Assembly (NCBI RefSeq): GCF_900101745.1
Contig: NZ_FNAD01000010.1
Coordinates: 62,001 to 126,000 of the forward strand
Source of the DNA: Glycomyces harbinensis
GTDB taxonomy: Bacteria; Actinomycetota; Actinomycetes; Mycobacteriales; Micromonosporaceae
Reading direction: 5' to 3'
DNA: 64,000 nt
The notes beneath the pieces are model-generated. The model did no database searches. It was given only the letters and a program-made list of their open reading frames with translations, and was not told where the DNA came from. Below, piece after piece: positions 20,087 through 28,569 of the stretch. A program made the position numbers and the translations under genes. Within the stretch, counting starts at the first letter, position 1; each line of letters starts with the position of its first letter.

Positions 20087-20118
20087 CCGCCCGCCGCGAT
20101 CTGGACCGAGACCGATGA
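20083..20118 (+). CDS. Mini-ORF 3 of moeA-rimJ relay
   Basis: Eleven codons begin in the ATGA that ends mini-ORF 2 and stop in the ATGA at 20115-20118, whose ATG is the rimJ start. RimJ has no Shine-Dalgarno of its own, so this chain may deliver ribosomes to it by termination-reinitiation. Confidence 0.4.
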   Translation: MTARRDLDRDR

Positions 20119-20777
20119 CCCTTTCCAACCCCGGCTGGCCCGTGCACCTCGAACACGGCGACGTCAGCGTGCGGCCCTTCCGCCGATCCGACGCCGCCCG
20201 CTGGTCCCAGCTGCGCCGCGCCAACGAAGCCTGGCTCGCCCCCTGGGAACCCGGCACCGGCACCACCTGGCACGAAGCCCACTCCCCGGCCGCGTTCCGC
20301 GCGATGCTCCGCGGCCTCAAACGCTCCGTCAAGGACGGCACCAGCTGGCCGCTCGCCGTCTGCTGGCAGGGACAGCTCGCCGGCGGCCTCACCGTCGGCA
20401 ACATCGTGCGCCGCGCCTTCGGCTCGGCCTACGCCGGCTACTGGATCGACCGCGGCCACGCCGGGAAGGGCATCACCGCCACGGCGCTGGCCATGGTCGT
20501 CGACCACGCCCTCACCGTCGGGCGCCTGCACCGCATCGAGGTGAACATCCGGCCCGAGAACGGCCCGTCGAACCGGGTCGCCGAGAAGCTGGGCCTGCGC
20601 CAGGAGGGCCTGCACAAGCGCTACCTCTACATCGACGGCGACTGGCGCGACCACTACGGGTACGCCGTCACCGCCGAGGAGATCGCCACCGAGCGGATGA
20701 TCGACCGGATGGCCCGCCTCGCCCGCGCCGAATCCGAGCGCGGCGCCTCGAAGGACCCCCGCCAGACCTCGCAGTGA
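20115..20777 (+). CDS. rimJ: GNAT acetyltransferase, RimJ family
   Basis: The 220-residue protein belongs to the RimJ/RimL GNAT family, which acetylates protein N-termini (ribosomal S5 in E. coli) or small amines. The N-terminal VRPFRRSDAARW is the usual entry to the fold. The acetyl-CoA loop is seen around YWIDRGHAGKGITATAL, and NIRPENGPSNRVAEKLGLR is the conserved C-terminal motif B. Its place after galU and moeA equals that of rimJ in Mycobacterium. The ATG sits in an ATGA with the preceding mini-ORF. The true acceptor cannot be read from sequence. Confidence 0.85.
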   Translation: MTLSNPGWPVHLEHGDVSVRPFRRSDAARWSQLRRANEAWLAPWEPGTGTTWHEAHSPAAFRAMLRGLKRSVKDGTSWPLAVCWQGQLAGGLTVGNIVRRAFGSAYAGYWIDRGHAGKGITATALAMVVDHALTVGRLHRIEVNIRPENGPSNRVAEKLGLRQEGLHKRYLYIDGDWRDHYGYAVTAEEIATERMIDRMARLARAESERGASKDPRQTSQ

Positions 20778-20783
20778 GGCCCG

Positions 20784-21551
20784 CTAGTTCCTGGCCGTCA
20801 GGATGATCGGCCCGTCCTCGGTGATCGCGACCGTGTGCTCCATGTGGGCGCCCCGCGAGCCGTCGGCGCTGCGCAGCGTCCAGCCGTCGGGGTCGTAGCG
20901 GATCTCGTCGGTGGTCTGGAGGAACCACGGCTCGATCGCGATGACCAGGCCCGGCTTGAGCTTCATGCCCCGGCCCGGCCGCCCGTCGTTGGGGATGTGC
21001 GGGTCGCCGTGCATGGTGCGCCCGACCCCGTGCCCGCCGAACTGGGTGTTCACCCCGTAGCCGTCGCCGCGCGCGACGGTGGCGATCGCGTGGCCGATGT
21101 CGCCGATCTTGTTGCCCACGGTCGCGGCCCCGATCCCCGCCTCGAGCGCCCGCGTCGTGGTGTCGATGAGGCGCAGGTCCTTGTCCGCGGGCGCGCCGAC
21201 CACGACCGACAGGGCCGAGTCCGCGACCCAGCCGTCGACCTCGGCCGCGAAGTCGAAGCTCACCAGGTCGCCGTCCTTGAGCTTGTAGTCGTGCGGGAGG
21301 CCGTGCAGGACCGCGTCGTTCACCGAGGTGCACAGGACCTTCCCGAACGGGCCGGCGCCGAAGGACGGGGCGTAGTCCACGTAGCAGGAGACCGCGCCGG
21401 CCTCCTTGATGCGGCGGGCCACCAGTTCGTCGAGTTCGAGCAGGTTCATGCCGACGTCGGCGACGCGCGACAGCTCGGTGAGCGTGTCGGCGACGAACCG
21501 CCCGGCGGGGCGCATCGCCTCGATCTCGGCGGGGGAGTACAGCTCGATCAT
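20784..21551 (-). CDS. map: Methionine aminopeptidase, type I
   Basis: MetAP removes the initiator methionine from new proteins. The 255-residue product has the five metal ligands: the two Asp in the VDGWVADSA stretch, His in GGHGVGRTMHG, Glu in AIEPWF and Glu in HMEHTVAI. The substrate-side HGLPHD loop is also present. The ATG at 21551 has GAGAGG upstream; the frame extends eight codons further without support. It is convergent with rimJ and divergent from a small HTH gene. Confidence 0.95.
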   Translation of the reverse strand: MIELYSPAEIEAMRPAGRFVADTLTELSRVADVGMNLLELDELVARRIKEAGAVSCYVDYAPSFGAGPFGKVLCTSVNDAVLHGLPHDYKLKDGDLVSFDFAAEVDGWVADSALSVVVGAPADKDLRLIDTTTRALEAGIGAATVGNKIGDIGHAIATVARGDGYGVNTQFGGHGVGRTMHGDPHIPNDGRPGRGMKLKPGLVIAIEPWFLQTTDEIRYDPDGWTLRSADGSRGAHMEHTVAITEDGPIILTARN

Positions 21552-21612
21552 GGACGGCCTCTCAGACGTTCTCATTGGGAAAGCACTTCACGGACGGCCC
21601 TTCAAGGGCTGT

Positions 21613-21642
21613 CGGTATTTGTATACCGGTACTATAATACCG
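21613..21642 (+). promoter_or_regulatory. Two overlapping operators around a leaderless promoter
   Basis: Two 16-bp dyads share two bases: CGGTAT...ATACCG at 21613-21628 and CGGTA...TACCG at 21627-21642. The second encloses the perfect -10 box TATAAT (21633-21638), which ends six bases before the ATG at 21645. Binding of a dimeric repressor here would block polymerase, most simply the HTH protein encoded immediately downstream. Confidence 0.6.
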
Positions 21643-21644
21643 AT

Positions 21645-21905
21645 ATGATTCGACCGCCGCTGAGGCCCGAAGAGCACGACCGCGGTCGCGCGCTCGGGCG
21701 GGCGCTGCGCTCGGCCCGCGGCCCGCGCAGCATCCTGGACGTCGCCGCCGAGGCCGGCATCTCCCCGGAGACGCTGCGCAAGATCGAGACCGGCCGCATC
21801 GCCACGCCGGCGTTCTTCACCATCATGGCCCTCTGCGACGCCCTCGACATCGCCCCCGGTGAACTCGCCGGGCATTCCCGCCCCGAACATCCGATGACCG
21901 GCTGA
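21645..21905 (+). CDS. Small XRE-type helix-turn-helix regulator
   Basis: The 86-residue protein is little more than an HTH domain: [32 protein letters not shown] spans helices 1-3 across two adjacent blocks, and [20 protein letters not shown] forms helices 4-5. This is typical of the XRE/lambda-Cro fold. It has no Shine-Dalgarno and appears leaderless. The two palindromes at its promoter suggest that it controls its own synthesis and perhaps map (inference). Confidence 0.82.
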   Translation: MIRPPLRPEEHDRGRALGRALRSARGPRSILDVAAEAGISPETLRKIETGRIATPAFFTIMALCDALDIAPGELAGHSRPEHPMTG

Positions 21906-22003
21906 CTCGACCCTTCCATGGCCTGTCAACGGCGCCAAGGGCGCAGGTCACGCCCGGTCCCGATGGGTCCGGAAACGCGCCCGCCCCGGGATAGGCTCAG
22001 CGC

Positions 22004-23137
22004 GTGGACGCCGTGACGCAACTTCCGACGGTGGGCATGATCGGCGCCGGTCAGCTCGCCCGCATGACCCATCAGGCCGCCATCGCCCTCGGCCAGAGCC
22101 TCAAGGTGCTCGCGGGCGACCCCGCCGAGAGCGCCGCGGTCGTCACCCCCGCGACGACCCTCGGCGACTACCGCAGCGTCGAGGACCTCCGCGGCTTCGC
22201 CAAGGGCTGCACCGTGGTCACCTTCGACCACGAGCACGTCCCCCAAGAGGCCCTGAAGGCGCTCGTCGCCGAGGGGATCGACGTCCAGCCCCGGCCCGAG
22301 GCCCTCCTGTACGCCCAGGACAAGCAGGCCATGCGCACCCGCCTCGCCGGCCTCGGCATGCCGCAGCCGCGCTGGGCCCCCGTCGACTCCATCTCGGACG
22401 TCGAGGCGTTCGGCCTCCCGTGCGTCCTCAAGGCCGCCACCGGCGGCTACGACGGCAAGGGGGTGTGGATGATCGACACCCCCGCCGACGCCCAGGCCGT
22501 GCTCGCCTCGGGCATCCGCCTCATCGCCGAGGAGCGCATGGCCCTCCAGCGCGAGCTCGCGGTCCAGATCGCCCGGTCCCCGCGCGGCGAGACCGCCGTC
22601 TACCCCGTGGTCGAGACCGTCCAGACCGACGGGATCTGCACCGAGGTCATCGCCCCCGCACCGCACCTCGACCCGGCGACCGCCGCCGAGGCGAAGCGCA
22701 TCGCCGAGACCGTCGCGACCGAGCTCGGCGTCTGCGGGATGCTCGCCGTCGAGCTCTTCCAGACCTCGCACGGCCTCTTCGTGAACGAGCTCGCGATGCG
22801 CGCCCACAACTCCGGGCACTGGACCATCGAAGGCGCCCGGACCAGCCAGTTCGAGCAGCACCTGCGCGCTGTCCTCGACTACCCGCTCGGCTCGCCCGAG
22901 ACCGCCGCGCCGTACACCGTGATGGCGAACGTCCTCGGCGGGAAGCCCGGCGGCCGGCGCCTGGACGAACGGCTCCAGCACCTCCTCGCCGAGGACCCGG
23001 CCGCGCACGTCCACCTCTACGGCAAGGCCGTCCGGCCCGGCCGCAAGATCGGCCACGTCACCGTCTGCGGCGACGACCCCGAGACCCTGCGGCGCCGCGC
23101 ACTGCGCGCCGCCGAATGGCTCCAGGAAGGCGAATAA
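22004..23137 (+). CDS. purK: N5-carboxyaminoimidazole ribonucleotide synthase
   Basis: PurK uses ATP and bicarbonate to carboxylate AIR to N5-CAIR in purine synthesis. The 377-residue ATP-grasp protein opens with the Rossmann-like [20 protein letters not shown]-grasp features follow ([14 protein letters not shown], the acidic [12 protein letters not shown] region, and [14 protein letters not shown] with its metal Glu and Asn). The start is a GTG without a strong Shine-Dalgarno. purE follows two bases after the stop. Confidence 0.95.
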   Translation: MDAVTQLPTVGMIGAGQLARMTHQAAIALGQSLKVLAGDPAESAAVVTPATTLGDYRSVEDLRGFAKGCTVVTFDHEHVPQEALKALVAEGIDVQPRPEALLYAQDKQAMRTRLAGLGMPQPRWAPVDSISDVEAFGLPCVLKAATGGYDGKGVWMIDTPADAQAVLASGIRLIAEERMALQRELAVQIARSPRGETAVYPVVETVQTDGICTEVIAPAPHLDPATAAEAKRIAETVATELGVCGMLAVELFQTSHGLFVNELAMRAHNSGHWTIEGARTSQFEQHLRAVLDYPLGSPETAAPYTVMANVLGGKPGGRRLDERLQHLLAEDPAAHVHLYGKAVRPGRKIGHVTVCGDDPETLRRRALRAAEWLQEGE

Positions 23138-23139
23138 GC

Positions 23140-23652
23140 ATGGCACAGCAGCAACCCCGCGTCGGCGTGATCATGGGATCGGACTCCGACTGGCCCGTCA
23201 TGGGAGCGGCCGTCGAAGCGCTCAAGGAATTCGACGTCCCCCACGAGGTCCGCGTCGTCTCGGCCCACCGCACCCCGCACGGGATGCTCTCCTACGCCGA
23301 CTCCGCGGCCTCCCGCGGCCTCCAGGTGATCATCGCCGGAGCGGGCGGCGCCGCCCACCTGCCGGGCATGGTCGCCTCGGCGACGCCGCTGCCGGTCATC
23401 GGCGTCCCCGTGCCGCTGGCGCACCTCGACGGCATGGACTCGCTCCTGTCGATCGTGCAGATGCCCGCGGGCGTCCCGGTCGCGACGGTCTCGGTGGCCG
23501 GGGCCCGCAACGCCGGCCTGCTGGCCGTGCGCATCCTCGGCGCCACCGACGAGGCGCTGCGCTCCAAGATGTCGGACTACCAGGTCGACCTCGAGCGCAT
23601 GGTCACCGAGAAGGACGCGAACCTCCGCTACCGCATCGCGCACCCCGAATAG
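23140..23652 (+). CDS. purE: N5-carboxyaminoimidazole ribonucleotide mutase
   Basis: PurE shifts the carboxyl group of N5-CAIR to give CAIR. The 170-residue class I enzyme shows [12 protein letters not shown] near the N-terminus, the catalytic-site SAHRTP, and [13 protein letters not shown]. It lies directly behind purK, with GAAGG upstream of its ATG, so the two consecutive purine steps are co-expressed. Confidence 0.96.
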   Translation: MAQQQPRVGVIMGSDSDWPVMGAAVEALKEFDVPHEVRVVSAHRTPHGMLSYADSAASRGLQVIIAGAGGAAHLPGMVASATPLPVIGVPVPLAHLDGMDSLLSIVQMPAGVPVATVSVAGARNAGLLAVRILGATDEALRSKMSDYQVDLERMVTEKDANLRYRIAHPE

Positions 23653-23655
23653 CGC

Positions 23656-23684
23656 TTGCGGCGCGGGACCGCCGCCCATAGCCT
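23656..23684 (+). promoter_or_regulatory. Leaderless promoter of the RidA gene
   Basis: TTGCGG (23656-23661) and TAGCCT (23679-23684) are spaced by 17 bases. The -10 box ends six bases before the ATG at 23691. This is the best -35/-10 pair among the leaderless promoters in the window. Confidence 0.6.
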
Positions 23685-23690
23685 CGCCCC

Positions 23691-24080
23691 ATGTCCGAAA
23701 CTCTGCACCCCACCGGCGGCTACGAGCACGTGACGATCGTCGAGGCGGGCCGCACGGCCTACCTCGCGGGCCAGTGCCCGGTCGACGCCGACGAGAACGT
23801 GGTCGGCGTCGGGGACCTGGAAGCGCAGATCGAGCAGACCGCCGCGAACTGCCTGGCCGCGCTCAAGGCCGCCGGGGCGAGGCCCGAAGACGTGGTCCGC
23901 TCGATCGTCTACGTGGTGAGCAGTGACAGCAAGGTGGTAGGCGGCGCCTGGCACCGCTTCTTCGAGCACCGAGAACTCGGCCCGGCCTTCAACGCCGCGA
24001 GCACCGTCGTAGGAGTGACCACCCTGGGCTACGCCGGCCAACTGGTGGAGGTCGACCTCACCGCCCGCCTCCCCAATTGA
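23691..24080 (+). CDS. RidA/YjgF family protein
   Basis: The 129-residue product has the RidA fold. RidA proteins hydrolyse reactive enamine/imine intermediates released by PLP enzymes, or act in related amine catabolism. Family positions include AYLAGQCPVD, the internal CLAALKAAGARPEDVV helix and a C-terminal LVEVDLTARL. In place of the canonical catalytic Arg loop near the C-terminus I read TTLGYAGQLVEVD, so strict RidA deaminase activity is uncertain and one of the Rid1-7 subgroups fits better. It is transcribed from its own leaderless promoter. Confidence 0.85.
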   Translation: MSETLHPTGGYEHVTIVEAGRTAYLAGQCPVDADENVVGVGDLEAQIEQTAANCLAALKAAGARPEDVVRSIVYVVSSDSKVVGGAWHRFFEHRELGPAFNAASTVVGVTTLGYAGQLVEVDLTARLPN

Positions 24081-24117
24081 ACATTTCTCGTATATATGCC
24101 GGTGGTACCATATGCAT

Positions 24118-24378
24118 ATGGCTAAGAAGCGCACCATGGTCTACGCGGACGAGGAAGACCTCGCGATCATCAAGGAAGCCGCGAAGCGGTACGGCGTGTC
24201 CGAGGCGGAGATCATCCGCAACGCGATCCACCGTGCCGCGATGTCGAGTCGGATCTGGGAGGAGCCGTTTTTCAGTAGAACTTCGAAGCCCTTGCGTAGC
24301 GAGTCTCATCGTGAGGCCAAGGAGCAGGTCTGGGATGACCAGTACGAGCGTTACCGGCGAATGCGGGATGAGCGTTGA
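24118..24378 (+). CDS. Ribbon-helix-helix antitoxin of a VapBC-type pair
   Basis: The product of about 86 residues begins with an RHH DNA-binding motif (KKRTMVYADEEDLAIIKEAA then YGVSEAEIIRNAIHRAA). It has a charged C-terminal tail that would cover the toxin. ATG 24118 is preferred because TACCAT (24106-24111) ends six bases before it; ATG 24112 adds two residues. A perfect 12-bp palindrome (CATATG twice) spans 24109-24120 over the start and is a natural autoregulatory operator. Its stop overlaps the TTG start of the PIN-domain toxin. Confidence 0.82.
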   Translation: MAKKRTMVYADEEDLAIIKEAAKRYGVSEAEIIRNAIHRAAMSSRIWEEPFFSRTSKPLRSESHREAKEQVWDDQYERYRRMRDER

Positions 24379-24812
24379 TCGTTGTAGTCGCGGACACCTC
24401 TGGGTTGATCGCCGCGCGAAGCGCTGAGGATCCGGACGGCCCTGGCGCCAGGGAGGTCCTTCGACAAGCTGGCCACCTGGTGATCTCGCCGCTGTTGCTG
24501 GCAGAGTTCGATAACCTCGCTACGCGCGAGTTTGGTCGGCCTGAGGCGATGCATGCGGTCGACGACCTGCGGGCGCGGGTGGACAATGAGCGTGCCGAAA
24601 TCCCCCACATCACCTCCCGGATGCTTGGCCTCGCCCAGGACATCCGACGGCAGTATCTTGATCTCGATCTCGACCTGGCGGATGCAATCAATGTCGTCAT
24701 CGCCGCCGAGTACGAGACTGACGCGATCTTGACGCTCGATCGAAGGGATTTCCGAGCGCTCCGACCGCTGGCGCAGTTCAAGGCGTTCCGCTTGCTTCCC
24801 GACGACTTGTAG
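24375..24812 (+). CDS. PIN-domain ribonuclease toxin (VapC-type)
   Basis: The 145-residue protein has the PIN signature acidic residues: Asp in VVADTSGLIAA near the start, Glu in LLAEFDNLA, and Asp in DLDLADAINVVIAAE with DAILTLDRRDF near the end. VapC toxins cleave tRNA or rRNA when freed from antitoxin. The start is a TTG whose last bases overlap the antitoxin TGA (TTGA), a coupling typical of toxin-antitoxin pairs. Its last 35 bases overlap the convergent methyltransferase gene. Confidence 0.87.
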   Translation: MIVVVADTSGLIAARSAEDPDGPGAREVLRQAGHLVISPLLLAEFDNLATREFGRPEAMHAVDDLRARVDNERAEIPHITSRMLGLAQDIRRQYLDLDLDLADAINVVIAAEYETDAILTLDRRDFRALRPLAQFKAFRLLPDDL

Positions 24813-25968
24813 CGTGGCAGTAGATTGCCACATGGGCTTCGCCCACTCGGGTCGCCACTAGCGTTGCCTCGTTCGGGCCCTTGAGCTTCAGTTGTTTTCG
24901 CAGCTCGGCCGGGTCGATCCCGGTGCCCCGTTGTTTGATCGTCAAGCGGCCGATCCCGCGTTCTGCAAGTAGCGACCTCAGCTTCTTCGGGTGCAGCGGC
25001 CAGACCTCCTCGACCTTCCACGCCCTCGCGAACGGGCTCTCCTTCAGCTCGTCGCCGTACAGGTAGGCGATGGTCTCGTTCGCCGTGTGGGCTTCCAACC
25101 GCTCCGCCAACTCGGCCACCAAACCCGCCCGGATCACCGCTCCGTCCGGCTCGTAGAGGTACGCCGCGACCTCGCCGACCACGGCCTTCTCCTCGCCTTC
25201 TCCGGTCAGCTCGTGCCACTCGCCCGCCTTGCAGACGCTCGCCCTCCGTCTGACCTCCGCGGCCTCGCCCAGCCACAGGCACGCCTCGACCACGTCCCGG
25301 TCCACCGAGACCCATTCCGCCTCGGCCCCTTCCGGAATCCACTCATGCCCCACCCCAGGGCCCAGTTTCACCGCCGCGAACCTCGCGCCCGCCAGGTGCT
25401 CCAGCAACCGGTCCAACGGCGGCGAATACGCGGCCGGGTTGAAGTTCCGCCCCGCGCCCGAACGCCTCGCCGGATCCGCGAAGGCCGCCTCCAGCAGGGG
25501 CGCCTGCAACGCGTCTCCCACCCTGACTTCGACCGACACCCCTGCCGCCTCGGCGTTCGCCCTCGCGTACGCGGCCGTCTCCTCGCTCATGTCCACGGCC
25601 TCGACCCGCAGCCCCGCCTCCGCGAACGCCAGCGCCTCCGTGCCGAGCCCGCAGCACAGGTCCGTCACCTCGCCCGCGCTCCGCGCGAACCTCGCCGCCC
25701 GCCGCCGGGCCACCACCCACCGCGTGGCCTGCTCCAGGCCCGCCCTCGTGAAGTAGAGCCGCTCCGCGCGCTCGCCGAACTTGCCCCTCGCGTGGACCCG
25801 AAGGTCCGCCAGCGTCAGGGCCGCCGCCGCCATCGCCGGGTCCACGCCCGCCTTCCGCAGCGTCAGCGGAGCCCGGCCGCCGTCCTCCCGCAATGCCTTC
25901 TCGGCCCTCCGCTGGAGGTCGTCATCGGCTCTCAGGGCTTCGAGCAGGCTGGTGTCCACGCGTCTCAT
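24778..25968 (-). CDS. SAM-dependent methyltransferase with THUMP-like C-terminal domain
   Basis: The 396-residue protein has a class I methyltransferase core: the SAM-binding VTDLCCGLGTEALAFAEAG near residue 100 is followed by VEAVDMSEETAAYARANAE. The catalytic-type loop reads ADPARRSGAGR. A C-terminal THUMP-like region (about 290-390) holds WPLHPKKLRSLLAERGIGRLTIKQRG across two blocks. This combination is found in a widespread actinobacterial family whose target is probably RNA, but the substrate is not known to me. The 3' end overlaps the toxin gene tail to tail. Confidence 0.85.
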   Translation of the reverse strand: MRRVDTSLLEALRADDDLQRRAEKALREDGGRAPLTLRKAGVDPAMAAAALTLADLRVHARGKFGERAERLYFTRAGLEQATRWVVARRRAARFARSAGEVTDLCCGLGTEALAFAEAGLRVEAVDMSEETAAYARANAEAAGVSVEVRVGDALQAPLLEAAFADPARRSGAGRNFNPAAYSPPLDRLLEHLAGARFAAVKLGPGVGHEWIPEGAEAEWVSVDRDVVEACLWLGEAAEVRRRASVCKAGEWHELTGEGEEKAVVGEVAAYLYEPDGAVIRAGLVAELAERLEAHTANETIAYLYGDELKESPFARAWKVEEVWPLHPKKLRSLLAERGIGRLTIKQRGTGIDPAELRKQLKLKGPNEATLVATRVGEAHVAIYCHATSRREASGTP

Positions 25969-26026
25969 GGTATGACTTTGGAGACCCGGCCTTGACGGCC
26001 CCCACCTGGGCGAATTAACTTACGCC

Positions 26027-26053
26027 TTAGCACTCGCAGACCGAGATTGCTAA
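26027..26053 (+). promoter_or_regulatory. CIRCE operator 1 (HrcA site)
   Basis: TTAGCACTC at 26027-26035, nine bases, then GATTGCTAA at 26045-26053. This is the CIRCE inverted repeat with a single mismatch in the right arm. HrcA represses groESL through such sites until heat shock. Confidence 0.85.
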
Positions 26054-26057
26054 GCGC

Positions 26058-26063
26058 TATGAT
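26058..26063 (+). promoter_or_regulatory. -10 box of groES promoter
   Basis: TATGAT lies between the two CIRCE elements, so transcription would start at or inside the second element. No convincing -35 hexamer is visible upstream. Confidence 0.5.
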
Positions 26064-26067
26064 CGGA

Positions 26068-26094
26068 TTGGCACTCTCACCTGGAGAGTGCCAA
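26068..26094 (+). promoter_or_regulatory. CIRCE operator 2 (HrcA site)
   Basis: TTGGCACTC at 26068-26076, nine bases, then the exact complement GAGTGCCAA at 26086-26094. Both arms carry the same compensating change from the consensus, so the dyad is perfect. It lies downstream of the first CIRCE. Confidence 0.85.
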
Positions 26095-26188
26095 CAGCCA
26101 CCCGGCCGGTGCCTCGGCACCCGCGACGACGAGAGCCGTGCTGTCGTGGCGGACAACGTATCGAACACGTCAGGTTTGGAGAAACCAA

Positions 26189-26488
26189 GTGAGCAAGGCT
26201 GCCATCAAGCCGCTGGGCGACCGCATCGTGGTCCAGGCGAACGAGGCCGAGACCACCACCGCCTCCGGCATCGTCATTCCCGACACCGCCAAGGAGAAGC
26301 CCCAGGAGGGCACCGTTCTGGCCGTTGGCCCGGGCGCCTTCGACGACAAGGGCAACCGCCTCCCGATCGACGTCAAGGTCGGCGACGTGGTCATCTACTC
26401 CAAGTACGGCGGCACCGAGGTCAAGTACAACGGCGAGGAATACCTCGTCCTGTCCTCGCGCGACGTCCTCGCGGTCGTCGAGAACTAG
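26189..26488 (+). CDS. groES: Co-chaperonin GroES
   Basis: GroES caps the GroEL chamber during folding. The 99-residue product starts at a GTG with GGAG upstream and reads [10 protein letters not shown], followed by the mobile loop ([18 protein letters not shown]) that docks to GroEL, and [18 protein letters not shown] at the end. Two CIRCE operators precede it. groEL follows after 81 bp that contain a hairpin. Confidence 0.97.
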   Translation: MSKAAIKPLGDRIVVQANEAETTTASGIVIPDTAKEKPQEGTVLAVGPGAFDDKGNRLPIDVKVGDVVIYSKYGGTEVKYNGEEYLVLSSRDVLAVVEN

Positions 26489-28207
<1,719 letters not shown>

Positions 28208-28250
28208 GGACTGAAAGCCCGGGGCGCGAGTCCCGGGCCGCAGCCGGAAA

Positions 28251-28282
28251 GCAGGGCCGCCGACTCGCGTCGGCGGCCCTGC
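28251..28282 (+). terminator. Terminator of groES-groEL
   Basis: A perfect 14-bp stem (28251-28264 with 28269-28282) closes a TCGC tetraloop, followed by TTCG. Confidence 0.88.
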
Positions 28283-28376
28283 TTCGCGTTCAGCGGGTCC
28301 GGCGAACCCGTTCCGGCCTTCGCCCGCGACTCCAATCCCTGGCCGCGGCCCCGGACGGAACTGCAAGTGTCAACAT

Positions 28377-28404
28377 CCCGACAGTTTGTCGCGTAACTGT
28401 CGGG
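28377..28404. promoter_or_regulatory. Perfect 10-bp inverted repeat
   Basis: CCCGACAGTT (28377-28386) and AACTGTCGGG (28395-28404) flank eight bases. The arms are less GC-rich than the surroundings, which suits a protein-binding dyad. TAGAGT follows at 28412-28417 as a possible -10 box. Confidence 0.45.
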
Positions 28405-28423
28405 AAACCGATAGAGTTCAAGA

Positions 28424-28459
28424 GCCTTCGCGGCCTTTGGGGATCGGAGCCGCGAAGGC
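28424..28459. terminator. 11-bp terminator-like hairpin
   Basis: GCCTTCGCGGC (28424-28434) pairs exactly with 28449-28459 and is followed by ACTTTTAC. It could end a short + strand RNA begun near the preceding dyad, or trap transcripts of the - strand ATPase gene that stops at 28570. Confidence 0.5.
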
Positions 28460-28569
28460 ACTTTTACGCCCGCTTTCGAAGGCGTTGCCCGGGTATCGAA
28501 GCCCGAACTCCCGGAGGCGTTCCGGACCGCCCGCCCCGCCCTCCCGTTCGGGTAGCGGACCTTCGGGTC

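Larger units (their letters stand above)
28208..28569. other. Intergenic region after groEL, 362 bp
   Basis: This convergent gap contains no convincing reading frame. It holds the groESL terminator (28251-28282), a perfect dyad (28377-28404) and a second terminator-like hairpin (28424-28459), all listed separately. The remaining sequence shows nothing recognisable. Confidence 0.6.

Noticed and set aside
21621-21626. GTATAC at the HTH promoter as a GntR-regulon site
   Set aside because: It is part of the CGGTAT/ATACCG dyad of the local regulator and is not followed by GA.
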